DNA from: Clostridiales bacterium
GTDB taxonomy: Bacteria; Bacillota; Clostridia; Oscillospirales; Butyricicoccaceae
Length of the DNA stretch: 51,115 nt
Direction: 5' to 3'
Assembly: GCA_019418305.1 (NCBI GenBank)
Contig: DYCA01000012.1
Coordinates: forward strand, 3,316-54,430
Shown here: positions 49,227 to 51,115 of the stretch, in pieces
Layout: each line of letters begins with the position of its first letter
Position numbering within the stretch: the stretch's first letter is position 1
Notes under the pieces: model-generated
Told to the model about the DNA's origin: nothing
The model's database searches: none
What the model saw: only the letters and a program-made list of their open reading frames with translations
Program-made: the position numbers and the translations under genes

Positions 49227-50117
49227 TTAATTTTCTCTGCCTGCGGCAGAAAGTGCATCGGTCAGCATCTGCACACCAACGCCCAGCAGATGCGGCCCTA
49301 CATACGCCCCCAACGTGCAATCGATTTCCCCCTCCATCAAATGCAGGTAATCGGGCAGGCTTTTCTGCGCCATCTCTCGTATCTCCTTGAGTTCTGCCGG
49401 TGCATCCCCGTGCGCCACTGCTAAATTGAACGGTACGCCGCGCGGCACCAGCGCTGTTGCCAACTGCACCATCTTCTGCATCGCAGCCTTACGTCCGCGA
49501 ATTTTGGCAACGCTGGTCAACTCCCCATCCGGCGCAAAGGAAATAATGGGTTTGATTTGCAAAAGCGTTCCCGCTACAGCCGCAATTTTTCCGATGCGTC
49601 CGCCCTTTCGCAAATATTCCAACGTATCCACACAGAAAAACACATGCGTATCCCGCATCAACGCAGGTATGGCACGTAGCAGTTCGCTCCAAGACCATCC
49701 CTCTTCGATCCAGCGCGCCGCTTGTAGTACCGTCATTCCAATACCCAGAGAACCGCTCAGCGTATCAAATGCCGCAACCTCAAGCCCGACAGTCTGTTCT
49801 CCGATCAAACGCACCAAATTACCGGTACCGCTCAGACCACCGGACAGGTTAATCGCCAACACCTTGGTATATCCCGCCTGCTTGATACGTGCATATGCCT
49901 GTTCTACCATATCCCCGCCCGGCAGCGTCGTTTTGGGAATTTCCTGCGGCAGTCTGCGATAGACCTCGGTCGGAGTAATATCCACACCATCCGCATATTC
50001 ACCATCCGAGAAAATCAGTTTGAGCGGAACAACATAGATATCATACCGACGTACCAATGTCTGCGGAATATCCGCACAAGAATCCGTCAGCAGCGCAATT
50101 TTTTGTTTATTTATCAT
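49227..50117 (-). CDS. DegV family fatty-acid-binding protein
   Basis: DegV/FakB proteins bind a fatty acid and, when paired with a FakA kinase, deliver it for phosphorylation. The 296-residue product has IALLTDSCADIPQTLVRRYD at the N-terminus, PTEVYRRLPQEIPKTTLPGG, INLSGGLSGTGNLVRL, TLEYLRKGGRIGKIAAVAGT, and IKPIISFAPDGELTSVAKIRG, plus GAYVGPHLLG at the end, which together cover the family motifs. The GTG at 50126 has no ribosome site; the ATG at 50117 follows AAAGGTG at 6 nt and is chosen. The small zinc-ribbon gene precedes it by 12 nt. No fakA is in the window. Confidence 0.93.
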   Translation of the reverse strand: MINKQKIALLTDSCADIPQTLVRRYDIYVVPLKLIFSDGEYADGVDITPTEVYRRLPQEIPKTTLPGGDMVEQAYARIKQAGYTKVLAINLSGGLSGTGNLVRLIGEQTVGLEVAAFDTLSGSLGIGMTVLQAARWIEEGWSWSELLRAIPALMRDTHVFFCVDTLEYLRKGGRIGKIAAVAGTLLQIKPIISFAPDGELTSVAKIRGRKAAMQKMVQLATALVPRGVPFNLAVAHGDAPAELKEIREMAQKSLPDYLHLMEGEIDCTLGAYVGPHLLGVGVQMLTDALSAAGREN

Positions 50118-50129
50118 TTCCTTCACCTT

Positions 50130-50318
50130 TTACAAATCTTCCCCCGCGCTCCAGTTAATCAAATGCGGCGAGGGCTTGGGTTCATTTTGCCCGGGCGGCG
50201 CTACTTTCACACCAAAAAAATCATACCATTGTCCACATGCATCACATTGCCATGCAGTCGCTTGAGTTTCATCCATAATATAAATTTCATTTCCACATTC
50301 GCAGGTTAAAATTGTCAT
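50130..50318 (-). CDS. Small zinc-ribbon-like protein upstream of degV
   Basis: A 62-residue protein with a two-half Cys motif: CECG (about residues 6-9) and CDACGQWYDFFG (25-36), the pattern of a small zinc ribbon. The tail is Pro-rich (PPGQNEPKPSPH). I do not recognise a named family. It has a promoter (50382-50411), an AAGGAG site and is followed by degV after 12 nt, so the two are cotranscribed. Function unknown. Confidence 0.65.
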   Translation of the reverse strand: MTILTCECGNEIYIMDETQATAWQCDACGQWYDFFGVKVAPPGQNEPKPSPHLINWSAGEDL

Positions 50319-50381
50319 GCCGTGTCTCTTCTCCTTGTCTGCTGCGCCTCTTCATCCGGCCGGTGCTTATGGAATACGTAT

Positions 50382-50411
50382 AGTATAGCATACCTCGCAC
50401 GGGAAGTCGAA
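50382..50411 (-). promoter_or_regulatory. Predicted promoter of the zinc-ribbon/degV unit
   Basis: Minus strand TTCGAC (50406-50411), 18-bp spacer, TATACT (50382-50387). Confidence 0.5.
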
Positions 50412-50464
50412 CCTATTTATTCCTATTTCAGAATAAAACCGTGCTTTTTCAGCATTTTCATTCA

Positions 50465-50508
50465 AAAAAGCAGCACAAGACCCAGCCGATTAAGCAGCTG
50501 GGTCTTGT
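50465..50508 (-). terminator. Terminator of the collagen-like gene
   Basis: Stem ACAAGACCCAGC (50475-50486) with GCTGGGTCTTGT (50497-50508), and a T tract on the minus strand at 50465-50469. Confidence 0.88.
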
Positions 50509-50541
50509 AGCGGGCAGACAAATACATCAAGCGACATGCTT

Positions 50542-51115
50542 TCAGCTCGGTATGCTGCCGTTTCTGGTCACGGTTGCGGAAATATTGCTGTAAAAGAAAC
50601 CATTTGCCGTACTAACCACTTGCAGCGTTGCCGGGACAGAAGAAACCGTAAACGGCACAGTAAACGCCAGATTCACAACATCGTTTGTGTTGGTAAAATT
50701 GTGTTGTGCCGCAGCCCCCGGCAAACTCATACCGTTGAGCTGGGCAACTGTACTAAGATTGAGTGGGAAGCTAACGCTTTTCGCAGGTGCAAAACCACCA
50801 TTAAATGCAAGGTTATAAACACCTGGCTGACTGATGGTAAAGCTTGGGCTGTTGGCTGCATGACTGACGGCTGTGCCATAGGACAGCGCATTCCGGTCAA
50901 ACAGCAGCGGCGTTTGTCCGGTACCGGATTGCGGCGGTGTGGAGTAGGCAGACAATAACTGTACATCCGTACCGGTGCCAGCCGGGCCTGTGGCTCCGGT
51001 CGGGCCGGTGGGGCCTGTCGCTCCGGTCGGGCCGGTTGCTCCACTCGGGCCAGTCGGACCGGTCGCTCCGCTCGGACCAGTCGGGCCGGTTGCTCCGCTC
51101 GGCCCAGTCGGGCCA
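50542..51115 (-). CDS. Collagen-like repeat surface protein, BclA-type (C-terminal part)
   Basis: The 3-prime end of a gene whose start lies beyond the window. About 190 residues are visible. The upstream part is uninterrupted Gly-X-Y (GPTGPSGAT repeated, then [13 protein letters not shown]). After a short joint ([13 protein letters not shown]) comes a beta-rich, low-charge domain of about 135 residues ([41 protein letters not shown]), similar in layout to the C1q/TNF-like C-terminal domain of Bacillus BclA, which forms trimers on the exosporium. Spore-surface location is inferred; phage tail proteins can look similar, but no phage genes are near. Confidence 0.85.
   Translation of the reverse strand, partial: GPTGPSGATGPTGPSGATGPTGPSGATGPTGATGPTGPTGATGPAGTGTDVQLLSAYSTPPQSGTGQTPLLFDRNALSYGTAVSHAANSPSFTISQPGVYNLAFNGGFAPAKSVSFPLNLSTVAQLNGMSLPGAAAQHNFTNTNDVVNLAFTVPFTVSSVPATLQVVSTANGFFYSNISATVTRNGSIPS
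50979..51115 (-). repeat. 27-bp tandem repeat coding Gly-X-Y units
   Basis: The minus strand repeats a 27-bp unit encoding GPTGPSGAT with slight third-position drift, running to the window edge. Such arrays change length by slippage and recombination. Confidence 0.85.

Noticed and set aside
50979..51115. Regular tandem repeats as a possible CRISPR array
   Set aside because: The repeats are contiguous without spacers and translate in frame as Gly-X-Y collagen-like units.

Overview
The window looks like a chromosomal segment of a spore-forming, low-copy-tRNA region of a Firmicute in class Clostridia, most likely an Oscillospiraceae or Butyricicoccaceae relative (inference). Reasons: a Bacillus/Clostridia type infC-rpmI-rplT operon behind a leader attenuator, a dcw cluster with a PASTA-bearing SpoVD-type transpeptidase, the sporulation genes yqfC, yqfD and ylbJ, a dacF-like D,D-carboxypeptidase, a DUF4179 anti-sigma gene and a BclA-like collagen-repeat protein. 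Nearly all starts carry strong GGAGG-type ribosome sites, and GTG, TTG and one ATC start are used. No phage, transposon, insertion sequence or CRISPR array was recognised.

Layout. 1-2234: MATE transporter fragment and a divergent XRE regulator with shared operators, then a compact transcript that seems to encode two very small proteins. 2301-2790: a strongly self-paired RNA element (possible 6S RNA) and a DUF1292 gene. 2965-4368: translation operon infC-rpmI-rplT. 4404-9636: PRTase-like protein, a NifX-like/DUF134 pair with a double-palindrome promoter, trmB, malQ and a HAD-LUD fusion gene. 9670-14421: membrane-bound XRE regulator, tRNA-Gly, pyridoxamine kinase, a GHL10 glycosidase followed by acyl-ACP thioesterase and an MNT-HEPN pair. 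14440-18768: a GT2 glycosyltransferase, an ECF sigma/anti-sigma pair and corA.

18792-32087 (minus strand) is the division and cell-wall cluster in the order mraZ-rsmH-ftsL-spoVD/ftsI-murE-murF-mraY-ftsW-murG-ftsQ, with ftsZ behind its own promoter. murD, murC, murB and ftsA are absent from it. MurE carries the DNPR signature of meso-diaminopimelate ligases.

32394-36140 (minus) holds uvrC-rsmD-coaD-coiled-coil gene and an HPr paralogue in which His15 is replaced by Tyr while Ser46 is kept. 36278-44348 (minus) is a nine-gene run, yqfC-yqfD-phoH-ybeY-dgkA-era-recO-(membrane protein)-mutS2, apparently driven by a SigE-like promoter plus internal ones. 44384-51115 has divergent ylbJ, a small Cys-rich protein coupled to a dacF-type carboxypeptidase, a membrane-anchored polysaccharide deacetylase, a DegV protein with a small zinc-ribbon partner, and the 3-prime part of a collagen-like surface protein cut by the window edge. 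All calls rest on reading the sequence; no database search was run.
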